The translations under genes and the position numbers were made by a program. A stretch of DNA of 64,000 nucleotides from Pseudoluteimonas sp047602125 (GTDB taxonomy: Bacteria > Pseudomonadota > Gammaproteobacteria > Xanthomonadales > Xanthomonadaceae): the NCBI GenBank assembly GCA_047602125.1, contig JASGIB010000001.1:2542001-2606000 (forward strand), in the 5' to 3' direction. This document shows, in pieces, positions 7,364 through 15,111 of the stretch (the first letter of the stretch is position 1; each line of letters opens with the position of its first letter). Below the pieces are notes generated by a model. The model saw nothing but the letters and a program-made list of their open reading frames with translations, did not search any database and was not told where the DNA came from.

Positions 7364-8715
7364 CGTGCGAACGCCAGCCGCGAACCAGCCGGTTCGCCGA
7401 CAAGTTTCGTGCCGTCCCACGCCAATCGTCCGTTCACCCAGGTGGAGGCGATGCGGCTGTGGAAGGTGGTGCCTTCGAACGGCGACCATGCGCATTTCGA
7501 CAGCACGTCCTCGCGGCGCACGGTGAAGGGCGTGTCGTCGACGAGCACGAGGTCGGCGAAGTTGCCCTCGCGCAGGAAGCCGCGTTCGGCCACGTCGAAC
7601 AGCTGTGCCGGCGCATGCGCGAATTTCCGCACGACCTGCGCGTTGGTGAGCTTGCCCTCGTGCACCAGTTCCAGCGCGGCGACCAGCGCGTACTGCACCA
7701 GCGGCAGTCCGCTCGGCGCCTGCGCGTAGGGTTTCGCCTTCTCCTCCAGCGTGTGCGGCGCGTGGTCGGTGGCGAGGATGTCGATGACGTCGTCGGCGAG
7801 CGCGGCGATGATCGCTTCGCGGTCGCCGGCGCCCTTGATCGCCGGGTTGCACTTGATCAGGTTGCCGAGCCGCGCGTAGTCGCCGCGGTCGAAACGGGTG
7901 AAATGCACGCAGGTTTCGGCGGTGATGCGCTTGCGCGAACCGTCGGCGCGGACGAGCGGCCCGCGTTCGAACAGCGCCAGTTCGTCCGCGGTGGAGATGT
8001 GCAGCACGTGCAGGCGCGAATCGTGCCGGCGCGCGAGCGAGATCGCCAGCCGCGTGGACTTGATGCAGGCCTCGCGCGAGCGGATGTCCGGGTGGCATTC
8101 GACCGGGATGTCGTCGCCGTACTTCGCCTGGTACTCGGCGAGGGTGGCGTCGATGGTCGGCGTGTCCTCGCAGTGGGTGATGATGGTCACCGGCGATTCG
8201 CGGAAGATGCCGTCGAGCACCTCCGGGTCGTCGACCAGCATGTTGCCGGTGGAAGCGCCCATGAACACCTTCACGCCGGGCGTCGCGCGCGGATCGATGG
8301 CGCGGATCGCGTCGAGGTTGTCGTTCGACGCGCCCATGTAGAAGCCGTAGTTCGCGCGCGAACGGCCCGCGGCGCGCCGGTATTTGTCCTCCAGCGCGCC
8401 GGCGTCCAGCGTCGGCGGGCGCGTGTTGGGCATGTCCATGAAGCTGGTCAGGCCGCCGGCGACCGCGGCCGCGGATTCGGTCGCGATGTCGGCCTTGTAT
8501 TCCATGCCCGGTTCGCGGAAATGCACCTGGTCGTCGATCATCCCCGGCAGCAGGCGACGGCCGTTCGCGTCGATCACGGTTTCGCCCTCGCGAGCGGACA
8601 AACCACTACCGATCTCGGCGATGCGGTCGCCGGAAATGCGCAGGTCGCCGTCGAATTCGCGGCCCTCGTTCACCAGCCGCGCGTTGACGATCAGTGTCGA
8701 TGGTGTGTCCGGCAT
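7360..8715 (-). CDS. pyrC: Dihydroorotase (amidohydrolase type, AllB-like)
   Basis: 451-residue amidohydrolase that cyclises carbamoyl aspartate to dihydroorotate in pyrimidine synthesis. Metal-site motifs are DDQVHFREPG (HxR of class I dihydroorotases), HCEDTPT, VLHISTA and ILATDHAPH. The group 'dihydroorotase, multifunctional complex type' fits best; allantoinase is less likely without other allantoin genes. Start ATG is at 8715, inside the 3' end of yidD (25-base overlap), and the stop overlaps the M23 peptidase start. The yidD-pyrC-M23 block forms one transcription unit. Confidence 0.9.
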   Translation of the reverse strand: MPDTPSTLIVNARLVNEGREFDGDLRISGDRIAEIGSGLSAREGETVIDANGRRLLPGMIDDQVHFREPGMEYKADIATESAAAVAGGLTSFMDMPNTRPPTLDAGALEDKYRRAAGRSRANYGFYMGASNDNLDAIRAIDPRATPGVKVFMGASTGNMLVDDPEVLDGIFRESPVTIITHCEDTPTIDATLAEYQAKYGDDIPVECHPDIRSREACIKSTRLAISLARRHDSRLHVLHISTADELALFERGPLVRADGSRKRITAETCVHFTRFDRGDYARLGNLIKCNPAIKGAGDREAIIAALADDVIDILATDHAPHTLEEKAKPYAQAPSGLPLVQYALVAALELVHEGKLTNAQVVRKFAHAPAQLFDVAERGFLREGNFADLVLVDDTPFTVRREDVLSKCAWSPFEGTTFHSRIASTWVNGRLAWDGTKLVGEPAGSRLAFAR

Positions 8716-8945
8716 CGGTGTTCTCGGGTGGCGGGCGGCACCGGATCGTGTCCGCCGGGGTTGAGGGGGTGGCAGCGGCCGATCCGCCGCAGTGCGAGCC
8801 AGCTTCCGCGCCACGCACCGAAGCGTTCGACCGCCGTCATCGCATATTCCGAGCAACTCGGCGTGAACCGGCAACGCGGCCCCAGCAGCGGGCTGATCCA
8901 GCGCTTGTAGCCGCGCAGCAATGCGATGAGGATGCGTTCGATCAC
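8691..8945 (-). CDS. yidD: Membrane protein insertion efficiency factor YidD
   Basis: 84-residue protein with the YidD signature LRGYKRWISPLLGPRC followed by CRFTPSCSEYA, and the C-terminal RCHPLNPGGHDPVP. It is a peripheral inner-membrane protein that assists YidC-dependent insertion. The start is a GTG at 8945; no in-frame ATG fits the family length. It usually lies between rnpA and yidC, but here it heads the pyrC operon and is divergent from dksA. The last 25 bases overlap the pyrC start. Confidence 0.9.
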   Translation of the reverse strand: MIERILIALLRGYKRWISPLLGPRCRFTPSCSEYAMTAVERFGAWRGSWLALRRIGRCHPLNPGGHDPVPPATREHRCRTHHRH

Positions 8946-8980
8946 GGGGTTTGCACGCGGTTTCGCGCAGGCTCGCGCGG

Positions 8981-9009
8981 TTGCCGCTGTAGTCAGGGCA
9001 GGGTATAAC
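8981..9009 (+). promoter_or_regulatory. Sigma-70-like promoter of dksA
   Basis: TTGCCG at 8981-8986 and TATAAC at 9004-9009 are separated by 17 bases. The predicted transcription start is near 9016, leaving a leader of about 36 bases that contains the purine-rich GAGAGGAAG ribosome binding site before the GTG start at 9052. Confidence 0.6.
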
Positions 9010-9051
9010 AGCGCGCTTTCCCGCACTAGGGAACGAGAGGAAGTCCTGCAA

Positions 9052-10053
9052 GTGCCAGCGAAGAAGACCGTGAAGAAGGCCGCCAAGGCCGCGAAGAAGC
9101 CCGTCAAGCCGGCTCAGAAGACGACCAAGAAGCCCGTGGCGAAGAAGCCGGCCGCGAAACCCGCGGCGAAGAAGGCTGCGCCGGCGAAGAAGCCCGCGGC
9201 CAAGGCCGTGAAGAAGGTCGTTGCGAAGAAGCCGGTGGCCAAGGCCGTCGCGAAGCCTGCGCCGGCGAAGAAGCCCGCAGCGAAACCGGCGGCCAAGCCC
9301 GTCGTCGCCAAGACCCCGGCCAAGCCCGCGAAACCGGCCGCGAAGCCTGCGCCTGCGCCCAAGCCCGTTGCGGCGCCGAAGCCGGTCGCGGCCAAGCCCG
9401 CGCCCGCTCCGAAACCGGCGCCTGCGGCGAAGACGGCCAAGCCGGCGGTCGATCCCAGGCCGACCCGGCAGGGCGTCGCCGTGGCGCTGGCCGGCAACCC
9501 GGCATCGCCGGTCACCGCGGCCCGCCCGGTGCCCGCGTCGCGTCCGGTCGGCAAGGTCGCGGTGGCGGTGGCCGCGCGCGCACCCGCGCCCGCGCCCAAG
9601 GGCAAGGTGAAGGTCGTTCCCTACCAGAGCGACGACACCGGCCGCCCGATCCTGCCCAAGGGCTACCGCCCGGATCCGGCCGAGGAATACATGGGACCGC
9701 TGCAGCTCGAATATTTCCGCCAGCGCCTGCTGCAGTGGCGCGACGACCTGGTCGAGGAATCCAAGCAGACCATCGAGAACCTCAAGGACGAAGTGCGCGA
9801 CATCGGCGACGAAGCCGAGCGCGCCACCCGCGAAACCGAGAACTCGCTGGAACTGCGCACCCGCGACCGCTACCGCAAGCTGATCGGCAAGATCGATTCC
9901 ACGCTGAAGCGGGTGGATTCGGGCGAATACGGCTACAGCGTCGATTCGGGCGAGGAAATCGGCCTGGAGCGGCTCGAGGCGCGCCTGACCGCGGAGCGCA
10001 CGATCGACGAGCAGGAACGCTGGGAACATCTCCAGAAACAGATCGGGGATTGA
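9052..10053 (+). CDS. dksA: DksA-type RNA polymerase-binding factor with long Lys/Ala/Pro tail and no zinc cysteines
   Basis: 333 residues, more than twice E. coli DksA (151). Residues 1-183 are low-complexity KPAAK/KKPA repeats resembling histone H1 or AlgP. Residues about 190-333 are the DksA fold. The coiled-coil tip reads DEAERA (D253, E256, A258), so the second acidic residue of the usual DxxDxA is Glu. The four zinc-finger cysteines are replaced by S296, S299, T317 and E320 at exactly the right spacing (3, 18, 3). The factor should modulate RNA polymerase with ppGpp, and the basic tail may bind DNA. The start is GTG at 9052, after GAGAGGAAG at 9035-9043. Confidence 0.92.
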   Translation: MPAKKTVKKAAKAAKKPVKPAQKTTKKPVAKKPAAKPAAKKAAPAKKPAAKAVKKVVAKKPVAKAVAKPAPAKKPAAKPAAKPVVAKTPAKPAKPAAKPAPAPKPVAAPKPVAAKPAPAPKPAPAAKTAKPAVDPRPTRQGVAVALAGNPASPVTAARPVPASRPVGKVAVAVAARAPAPAPKGKVKVVPYQSDDTGRPILPKGYRPDPAEEYMGPLQLEYFRQRLLQWRDDLVEESKQTIENLKDEVRDIGDEAERATRETENSLELRTRDRYRKLIGKIDSTLKRVDSGEYGYSVDSGEEIGLERLEARLTAERTIDEQERWEHLQKQIGD

Positions 10054-10092
10054 ACCTGGCTCGCGACGGTTCGATTCGTCGCATGATCGAGG

Positions 10093-10117
10093 AAAAGCCC
10101 GCTTCGGCGGGCTTTTT
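10093..10117. terminator. Bidirectional rho-independent terminator between dksA and MFS gene
   Basis: AAAAGCCCGC (10093-10102), loop TTCG, GCGGGCTTTT (10107-10116), then one more T. A-tract and T-tract flank the stem, so it can serve dksA on the plus strand and the convergent transporter gene on the minus strand. Confidence 0.9.
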
Positions 10118-10119
10118 CG

Positions 10120-11376
10120 TCATTGCAGCTCGCGCAGGTCCAGTTTCCGCAATCTCGGCGCGAGGCGCGCGGTGGCGCCGACCACGCCGAGGGTGACGAA
10201 GCCGCCCAGCATCACCGCCGGCACCAGCCCGAGTAGGCGCGCCATGGTGCCGTCGTAGAACGCGCCGAGTTCGTTCGACGAACTGATGAAGATGCTGTTG
10301 ATCGAGGACACGCGCCCGCGCATGCCGTCCGGCGTCACCAGCTGCAGGATGGTCGAGCGCAGCACCACCGACACGCCGTCGCACATGCCGTACACCGCGA
10401 GCAGCGCGACCGACAGCCAGTAGTGGCGCGACAGCGCGAACGCGATGGTGCACAGGCCGAAGCCGGCGACCGCGAACAGCAGGATGCGACCGGCGTTGCG
10501 CTGCAGCGGGTGCCGCGTGAGCCACAGCGCGACGAGGATCGAGCCCACCGCCGGCGCCGCGCGCATCACGCCGAGCGCTTCCGGCCCCTGGTGCAGGATG
10601 TCCTTGATGAAGGCGGGGAGCATCGACACCGCGCCGCCGAGCAGCACCGAGAACATGTCCAGCGCCATCGCGCCGAGCATGATCTGGTTGGAGGCGACGA
10701 AGCGCATGCCCTGCGCGATGCTGGAGAAGATCGGTTCGCGCTGCAGCACGGGCGCCAGTTCGGTGACCTCCATGCGCAGCAACGCGAGCGCGGCCGCGAT
10801 CGCGCCGACCGCGGCGACGCCGTAGGACACCGATTTGCCGGCGACGCCGACCAGCAGGCCGCCGAGCGCGGGGCCGAGCACCAGCCCGGCCTGGAACACG
10901 ACGCTGCCCATGCTCGCGCCGCGCGCGAACTGCTCGCGCTTGAGCACGCGGGCGAACAGCGCGTTGTAGACCGGACCCAGGAAGGAGCGCCCGACGCCAC
11001 CGACCGCGACCGCGGCGTAGATCGGCCACAGCGTGTCCGCCGGCACCAGGCCATGCGCGATCAACGCCAACGCCGCGGCGTTCAGCGCGAGGCCGCCGCA
11101 GGCCGCGGCGCCGAGCTTGCGTCGCGGCAGGTGGTCGACGAGGTAGCCCGAGAACGGCGCGACGCAGAAGAAGGGGATGACCTCGGCGAGGCCGACCAGG
11201 CCCAGCGACCAGGGAGCGCGGGTGATTTCGTAGATGTGCCAGCCGACCGTCACCGCTGCCACCTGGTATGACAGCAGCGTGCAGATGCGGAACAGCATCA
11301 GCCAGCGGAAACCGGAGGATTGCAGCGGCGAAACCTCCGGCGCCTGCTGCGGTTCCGGCGCGATGTCCTCGCTCAT
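10120..11376 (-). CDS. MFS transporter, EntS-like exporter
   Basis: 418-residue integral membrane protein with about 12 predicted transmembrane helices. The N-terminal half contains GWHIYEITR and a loop with HLPRRK between helices 2 and 3, typical of the enterobactin exporter/'TMS' effector-type MFS subgroup. Family members export siderophores or drugs; the substrate here is unknown and no siderophore genes are nearby. The start ATG overlaps the sufE stop by 4 bases, so the order cysS-sufE-MFS is one unit. The gene ends 3 bp before a strong terminator. Confidence 0.85.
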   Translation of the reverse strand: MSEDIAPEPQQAPEVSPLQSSGFRWLMLFRICTLLSYQVAAVTVGWHIYEITRAPWSLGLVGLAEVIPFFCVAPFSGYLVDHLPRRKLGAAACGGLALNAAALALIAHGLVPADTLWPIYAAVAVGGVGRSFLGPVYNALFARVLKREQFARGASMGSVVFQAGLVLGPALGGLLVGVAGKSVSYGVAAVGAIAAALALLRMEVTELAPVLQREPIFSSIAQGMRFVASNQIMLGAMALDMFSVLLGGAVSMLPAFIKDILHQGPEALGVMRAAPAVGSILVALWLTRHPLQRNAGRILLFAVAGFGLCTIAFALSRHYWLSVALLAVYGMCDGVSVVLRSTILQLVTPDGMRGRVSSINSIFISSSNELGAFYDGTMARLLGLVPAVMLGGFVTLGVVGATARLAPRLRKLDLRELQ

Positions 11377-11816
11377 GCGGGCAGCGCCTCGCGCGCGCGT
11401 TCGCGGATGAAGGCGAGCAGCGATGCGAGGCCGTTGCTGCGCGTGGGCGACAGGTGCTTCGCCAGCCCGATTGCGGAAATGTAATCCGCCGGCGTGTCGA
11501 GGATTTCGCTGGCGCTGCGCCCGGAATACACGCGCAACGCGAGGTGGATGAGGCCGGAAACGATGGCCGAGTCGCTGATCGCCGCGAAGTCGAGCCTGGA
11601 CGCATCACCCGAGGGTACGATCCAGACCTTCGACTGGCAGCCGAGCAGGCGGTGTCCTTCGGTTTTCCAGTCCTCCGGGAACGGCGGCAACTTGCGGCCG
11701 AGGTCGATCAGGTACTGGTAGCGTTCGGACCAGTCGCCGAACATCGCGAATTCACTGGCGATGGCGGCTTGCGCCTCGGCGGCGGTGGGTTCGAGCGGGA
11801 ATTGCGACTCGCTCAT
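11373..11816 (-). CDS. sufE: SufE-family sulfur acceptor
   Basis: 147-residue cysteine desulfurase partner. The sulfur-accepting cysteine sits in the conserved LLGCQSKVW motif, and the helical C-terminal part (HLSPTRSNGLASLL) matches SufE/CsdE. It takes persulfide sulfur from a SufS- or CsdA-type desulfurase for Fe-S assembly. No suf operon is adjacent; the gene is sandwiched between cysS and an MFS gene with 4-base overlaps on both sides. It could be SufE or CsdE; sequence alone does not decide. Confidence 0.9.
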   Translation of the reverse strand: MSESQFPLEPTAAEAQAAIASEFAMFGDWSERYQYLIDLGRKLPPFPEDWKTEGHRLLGCQSKVWIVPSGDASRLDFAAISDSAIVSGLIHLALRVYSGRSASEILDTPADYISAIGLAKHLSPTRSNGLASLLAFIRERAREALPA

Positions 11817-13189
11817 GCGCGCTTCCACCTGACGCCGGCAGGGGTGTCTTCCAGCAGGATGCCCTCGTTCGCGAGCTGGTCGCGGATGGCGTCGGAGCGG
11901 GCGAAATCGCGATTCTTCTTCGCGACGTTGCGTTCGTCGACCAGCGCCTGGATGCGTGCATCGTCGTCGCCGGAGGCGCCGCGCGCGAACCACGCGGCGG
12001 GATCCTGCTGCAACAGGCCGAGCGCGAGGCCGGCGCCGAGCAGTCGCGATTTCAGCGTCGAACGTTCCGTCGGCGATGCCGCCTTGCGCGCTTCGGCGGC
12101 CAGCCGCGCGATTTCCGCCAGCACCTGCGGCGTGTTGAGGTCGTCGTCGAGCATGGCCTCGACTTCGGCGGGGATCGCGGGCGTCGCCTCGATATCGGCC
12201 AGGTCGCGCAGCGTGCCGTACAGGCGATCCAGCGTGCGGATCGACTGTTCGATCAGCGCGTCGCTCCACTCCAGCGGCTGCCGGTAGTGCGCGGAGAGCA
12301 GGGCGTAACGCAGCGCCTCAGGCGGGTGTTCGCGGACGAGGTCGTGCACGCGCTGGATGTTGCCCACCGACTTCGCCATCTTGGCGCCGCCGAAGTTGAG
12401 CATACCGTTGTGCAGCCACCAGCGCGCGAAGATCCTGCCGCCGTGCGCGCATTCGCTCTGCGCGACCTCGTTCTCATGGTGCGGGAATTGCAGGTCGATG
12501 CCGCCGGCGTGGATGTCGATGGTGTCGCCGAGGTGCGCGGCGGCCATCGCCGAACATTCGATGTGCCAGCCCGGGCGGCCGCGGCCCCAGGGCGAATCCC
12601 AGCCGGGCAGGTCGTCGGTCGAGGGTTTCCACAGCACGAAATCGCCCGGGTCGCGCTTGTACGGCGCCACGTCCACGCGCGCGCCGGCCAGCATTTCCTC
12701 GGGATCGCGTCGCGAGAGCTTGCCGTAGCCCGGGAAGCTCGCGACCGAAAACAGCACGTGGCCCTCGGCGGCGTAGGCGTGGCCGTCGGCGACGAGGCGT
12801 TCGATCATCGCCACGATGTTGGCGATGTGCTTCGTCGCCTCGGGTTCCATGTCCGGCGCGAATTCGCCGGTCACGCCCAGCGCGGCCATGTCCTCGCGGT
12901 AGGCGGCGGCGTACTTGTCGGTGATCGTGGAGATCGGCGTGCCGAGTTCCTTCGCCGCGGCGTTGATCTTGTCGTCGACGTCGGTGATGTTGCGGGCGTA
13001 GCGCAGGCCGCCGAAACGCCGGCGCAACAGCGCGGCCAGCACCCCGAACGCCACCGGCCCGCGCGCGTTGCCGATGTGCACGTAGTTGTAGACCGTGGGG
13101 CCGCAGACGTACATGGTCGGGGAGGCGGGGTCGAGCGGCACGAACGGCTCGACCCGCCGCGTCAGCGTGTTGTAGAGCGAGAGGCCCAT
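11813..13189 (-). CDS. cysS: Cysteinyl-tRNA synthetase
   Basis: Class I aminoacyl-tRNA synthetase that charges tRNA-Cys. Motifs are YVHIGNARGP (HIGH), GAKMAKSVGN (KMSKS with Ala for Ser) and the zinc ligands Cys in MYVCGPTVYN, CSAMAAAH and HHENEVAQSE. The chosen start MGLSLYNTLT gives 458 residues. An upstream in-frame ATG at 13231 would add 14 residues, but a minus-strand TAGAAT (13221-13216) lies between the two ATGs and should start transcription downstream of the first one. The stop overlaps sufE by 4 bases. Confidence 0.93.
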   Translation of the reverse strand: MGLSLYNTLTRRVEPFVPLDPASPTMYVCGPTVYNYVHIGNARGPVAFGVLAALLRRRFGGLRYARNITDVDDKINAAAKELGTPISTITDKYAAAYREDMAALGVTGEFAPDMEPEATKHIANIVAMIERLVADGHAYAAEGHVLFSVASFPGYGKLSRRDPEEMLAGARVDVAPYKRDPGDFVLWKPSTDDLPGWDSPWGRGRPGWHIECSAMAAAHLGDTIDIHAGGIDLQFPHHENEVAQSECAHGGRIFARWWLHNGMLNFGGAKMAKSVGNIQRVHDLVREHPPEALRYALLSAHYRQPLEWSDALIEQSIRTLDRLYGTLRDLADIEATPAIPAEVEAMLDDDLNTPQVLAEIARLAAEARKAASPTERSTLKSRLLGAGLALGLLQQDPAAWFARGASGDDDARIQALVDERNVAKKNRDFARSDAIRDQLANEGILLEDTPAGVRWKRA

Positions 13190-13289
13190 GTGCGGGTCGC
13201 GTGCGGGGAACGGCGATTCTAACGGCGGCATGCCCGGCGCGACAGCGGCGATTCAGCAGCCGGTGGCCCCGCGCGCCTAAACTCGCGCG

Positions 13290-13742
13290 GTGACTGTCTT
13301 TCGATCCCCGCGCTTCCGGCTGCTTGCCGTCGCCTGCCTGGCGGCGGCGCTTCCGGTCGCCGCGCAGCAGGTGCGGGTATTGCCGGTGGAGAACGTTCGG
13401 GTCGGCTACGCGCAGGTGCTGCGCGTGGAACCGGTGTACCAGACCCTGCGCGCGAATGCGGTCGAGGAGGATTGCACGCCTCCCAAGCCGCCCGGGACCC
13501 TGACCCGGATGGCGCAGGCGGTGAAGGGCGCGATCACCCGCGAGAGCCACAAGGCCGCCGACAAGCCGCAGGATTGCCAGCCGACCGTGGTGCAGAAAAC
13601 CTATCGCACGCCCATGGCCTACGACGTGGATTACATCTACAAGGGCATGAAGTTCCGTTCGCGGCTGGCCAGCGACCCCGGCAACATGCTCCGGGTGCGG
13701 ATTTCGATCACGCCCTACGAAGCGACCGAGTCGGAGAACTGA
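13290..13742 (+). CDS. Secreted/periplasmic hypothetical protein
   Basis: 150 residues with a signal peptide (FRLLAVACLAAALPVAAQ, cleavage near AAQ). The segment VGYAQVLRVEPVYQ resembles the start of UmoD-like and glycine-zipper 2TM surface proteins (YARVxxVxPxxE), but no glycine zipper follows. Two cysteines (in EEDCTPP and PQDCQPT) may form a disulfide. The C-terminal part (YDVDYIYKGMKFRSRL) looks like a small beta domain. The start is a GTG at 13290, 6 bases after a TAAACT -10 box, suggesting a leaderless message. Function unknown; envelope location inferred. Confidence 0.75.
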   Translation: MTVFRSPRFRLLAVACLAAALPVAAQQVRVLPVENVRVGYAQVLRVEPVYQTLRANAVEEDCTPPKPPGTLTRMAQAVKGAITRESHKAADKPQDCQPTVVQKTYRTPMAYDVDYIYKGMKFRSRLASDPGNMLRVRISITPYEATESEN

Positions 13743-13764
13743 GCTTGCGCCGCGCGCGCGCGCG

Positions 13765-13773
13765 TGCGACGAT
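13765..13773 (+). promoter_or_regulatory. Candidate extended -10 promoter for the arg leader transcript
   Basis: TGC followed by GACGAT forms an extended -10-like element, with TTGCGC 17 bases upstream (about 13745-13750). Transcription would begin close to the leader ATG at 13781. The hexamer is weak, keeping only the key A and T positions, and the call depends on the leader ORF being real. Confidence 0.35.
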
Positions 13774-13780
13774 CCCCTCC

Positions 13781-13885
13781 ATGCCGATGAGCCCCGCCAA
13801 CGCCGTTGTCCTGACCTCCGCCTACATGGCGGCGGGGATGACCTCGCGCGCGCGCCGACCGATGACCCGACGCCTCGCCGGATAA
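13781..13885 (+). CDS. Putative Arg-rich leader peptide of the arginine biosynthesis operon
   Basis: A 34-codon ORF with five Arg codons among its last 12 residues (SRARRPMTRRLAG, stop TAA at 13883). It ends 25 bases before a strong terminator that itself lies 37 bases before argF'. Short ORFs rich in the end-product amino acid, followed by a terminator and a biosynthetic operon, are the hallmark of ribosome-mediated attenuation. No Shine-Dalgarno is seen; the peptide could be read from a leaderless transcript. High GC makes Arg codons frequent by chance, so this is a hypothesis. I could not verify an anti-terminator fold by eye. Confidence 0.45.
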   Translation: MPMSPANAVVLTSAYMAAGMTSRARRPMTRRLAG

Positions 13886-13910
13886 CGCGCGCATCCCCTT
13901 GCGCTGCACG

Positions 13911-13935
13911 AACCCGGCCTCGCGCCGGGTTTTTT
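13911..13935 (+). terminator. Rho-independent terminator/possible attenuator upstream of argF'
   Basis: Stem AACCCGGC (13911-13918) with GCCGGGTT (13924-13931), five-base loop, then a T run to 13935. It stops transcripts from the upstream gene or, if coupled to the leader ORF, conditionally stops the arg transcript. Its position between a leader ORF and the first arg gene is that of an attenuator. Confidence 0.85.
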
Positions 13936-13972
13936 CGTTTCAGGCCCCTCGATTTCCCACGGAACCAAGCCC

Positions 13973-15010
13973 ATGAAGCCCGCGACCAGCAGGCCTGCCG
14001 CCACCAGGCATTTCCTCAATACCCAGGATTGGAGCCGCGCCGACCTCGACGCGCTGCTGGCGCAAGCCGCCGCGTACAAGGAGGACAAGCTCGGCGATGC
14101 GCTGAAGGGCAGGAGCATCGCGCTGGTGTTCTTCAATCCGTCGCTGCGCACCCGCACCAGCTTCGAACTAGGCGCGTTCCAGCTTGGCGGGCATGCGGTC
14201 GTGCTGCAGCCGGGCAAGGACGCGTGGCCGATCGAATTCGACCTGGGCACGGTGATGGATGGCGATGCCGAGGAGCACATCGCCGAAGTCGCGCGCGTGC
14301 TGGGTCGCTACGTCGACCTCATCGGCGTGCGCGCCTTCCCGAAGTTCGTCGACTGGCAGGCCGATCGCCAGGACCGCGTGCTGGAATCGTTCGCGAAGTA
14401 TTCGCCGGTGCCGGTGATCAACATGGAGACCATCACCCATCCCTGCCAGGAGTTGGCGCACGCGATGGCGCTGCAGGAGCATTTCGGCACGTCCGACCTG
14501 CGCGGCAGGAAGTACGTGCTGACCTGGACCTACCATCCCAAGCCGCTGAATACCGCGGTCGCGAATTCCGCGCTCACCATCGCCACGCGCATGGGCATGG
14601 ACGTGACCCTGCTGTGCCCGACGCCGGACTACATCCTCGACGAACGCTACCTCGGCTGGGCGAAGGAGAACGTGGCCGCGAACGGCGGTTCCTTCCAGGT
14701 CAGCCACGACATCGAATCGGCCTACGCCGGCGCCGACGTGGTCTACGCCAAGAGCTGGGGCGCCTTGCCGTATTTCGGCAACTGGGCGCCGGAAAAACCC
14801 ATTCGCGATCGCTACAAGCACTTCATCGTCGACGAGGCGAAGATGGCGCTCACCAACGACGGCGTGTTCTCGCACTGCCTGCCGCTGCGCCGCAACGTCA
14901 AGGCCACCGATGCGGTGATGGATTCTCCGAACTGCATCGTCATCGAAGAAGCCGAGAACCGCCTGCACGTGCAGAAGGCGGTCATGGCCGCGCTGATCGG
15001 GCAGGAGTGA
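13973..15010 (+). CDS. argF': N-acetylornithine carbamoyltransferase
   Basis: 345-residue carbamoyltransferase of the Xanthomonas/Bacteroidetes acetylated pathway, making N-acetylcitrulline from N-acetylornithine and carbamoyl phosphate. Carbamoyl phosphate motif SLRTRTS is at residues 57-63, THPCQELAHA contributes catalytic residues, and HCLPLRRNVKATDAV is the family-specific C-terminal loop, unlike the HCLP..E of ordinary ornithine carbamoyltransferases. The length exceeds ArgF (about 305-335). The dedicated acetylcitrulline deacetylase (argE') downstream supports the call. It is the first structural gene of argF'-G-E'-AB-C-H. A 101-bp gap with a palindromic repeat separates it from argG. 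Confidence 0.95.
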   Translation: MKPATSRPAATRHFLNTQDWSRADLDALLAQAAAYKEDKLGDALKGRSIALVFFNPSLRTRTSFELGAFQLGGHAVVLQPGKDAWPIEFDLGTVMDGDAEEHIAEVARVLGRYVDLIGVRAFPKFVDWQADRQDRVLESFAKYSPVPVINMETITHPCQELAHAMALQEHFGTSDLRGRKYVLTWTYHPKPLNTAVANSALTIATRMGMDVTLLCPTPDYILDERYLGWAKENVAANGGSFQVSHDIESAYAGADVVYAKSWGALPYFGNWAPEKPIRDRYKHFIVDEAKMALTNDGVFSHCLPLRRNVKATDAVMDSPNCIVIEEAENRLHVQKAVMAALIGQE

Positions 15011-15012
15011 GC

Positions 15013-15107
15013 GTAAAGGAGTGAATAGTGAGCGAAAGCTTGCGCCTCATCTCCACGCCGCGTCTGCCTTCTCACTTCTCACTCCTCCCACTCACTCCTC
15101 GCCCCCG
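15013..15107. repeat. GGAGTGA/TCACTCC inverted repeat, copy 1
   Basis: The argF'-argG gap contains AAGGAGTGAATAGTGAGCGA near 15015-15034, and a complementary pyrimidine-rich arm with CTCACTTCTCACTCC and CACTCACTCCTCGC at about 15071-15101. The second copy (31514-31600) has the same two arms. The arms would form a long imperfect hairpin inside the arg transcript. It looks like a dispersed non-coding repeat of this genome. Confidence 0.65.
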
Positions 15108-15111
15108 TCCC

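Noticed and set aside
9052..9600. Short tandem DNA repeats resembling a CRISPR or VNTR
   Set aside because: The repetition comes from Lys-Ala-Pro codons in the dksA tail; there are no conserved repeats with unique spacers. No CRISPR array was seen in the window.
7360..10029. Apparent 889-residue protein upstream of pyrC
   Set aside because: The N-terminal 438 codons are antisense to dksA and yidD; pyrC has a proper ATG at 8715.
8926..10053. Longer dksA frame beginning at 8926
   Set aside because: It would start upstream of the TTGCCG/TATAAC promoter; the GTG at 9052 has a ribosome binding site.
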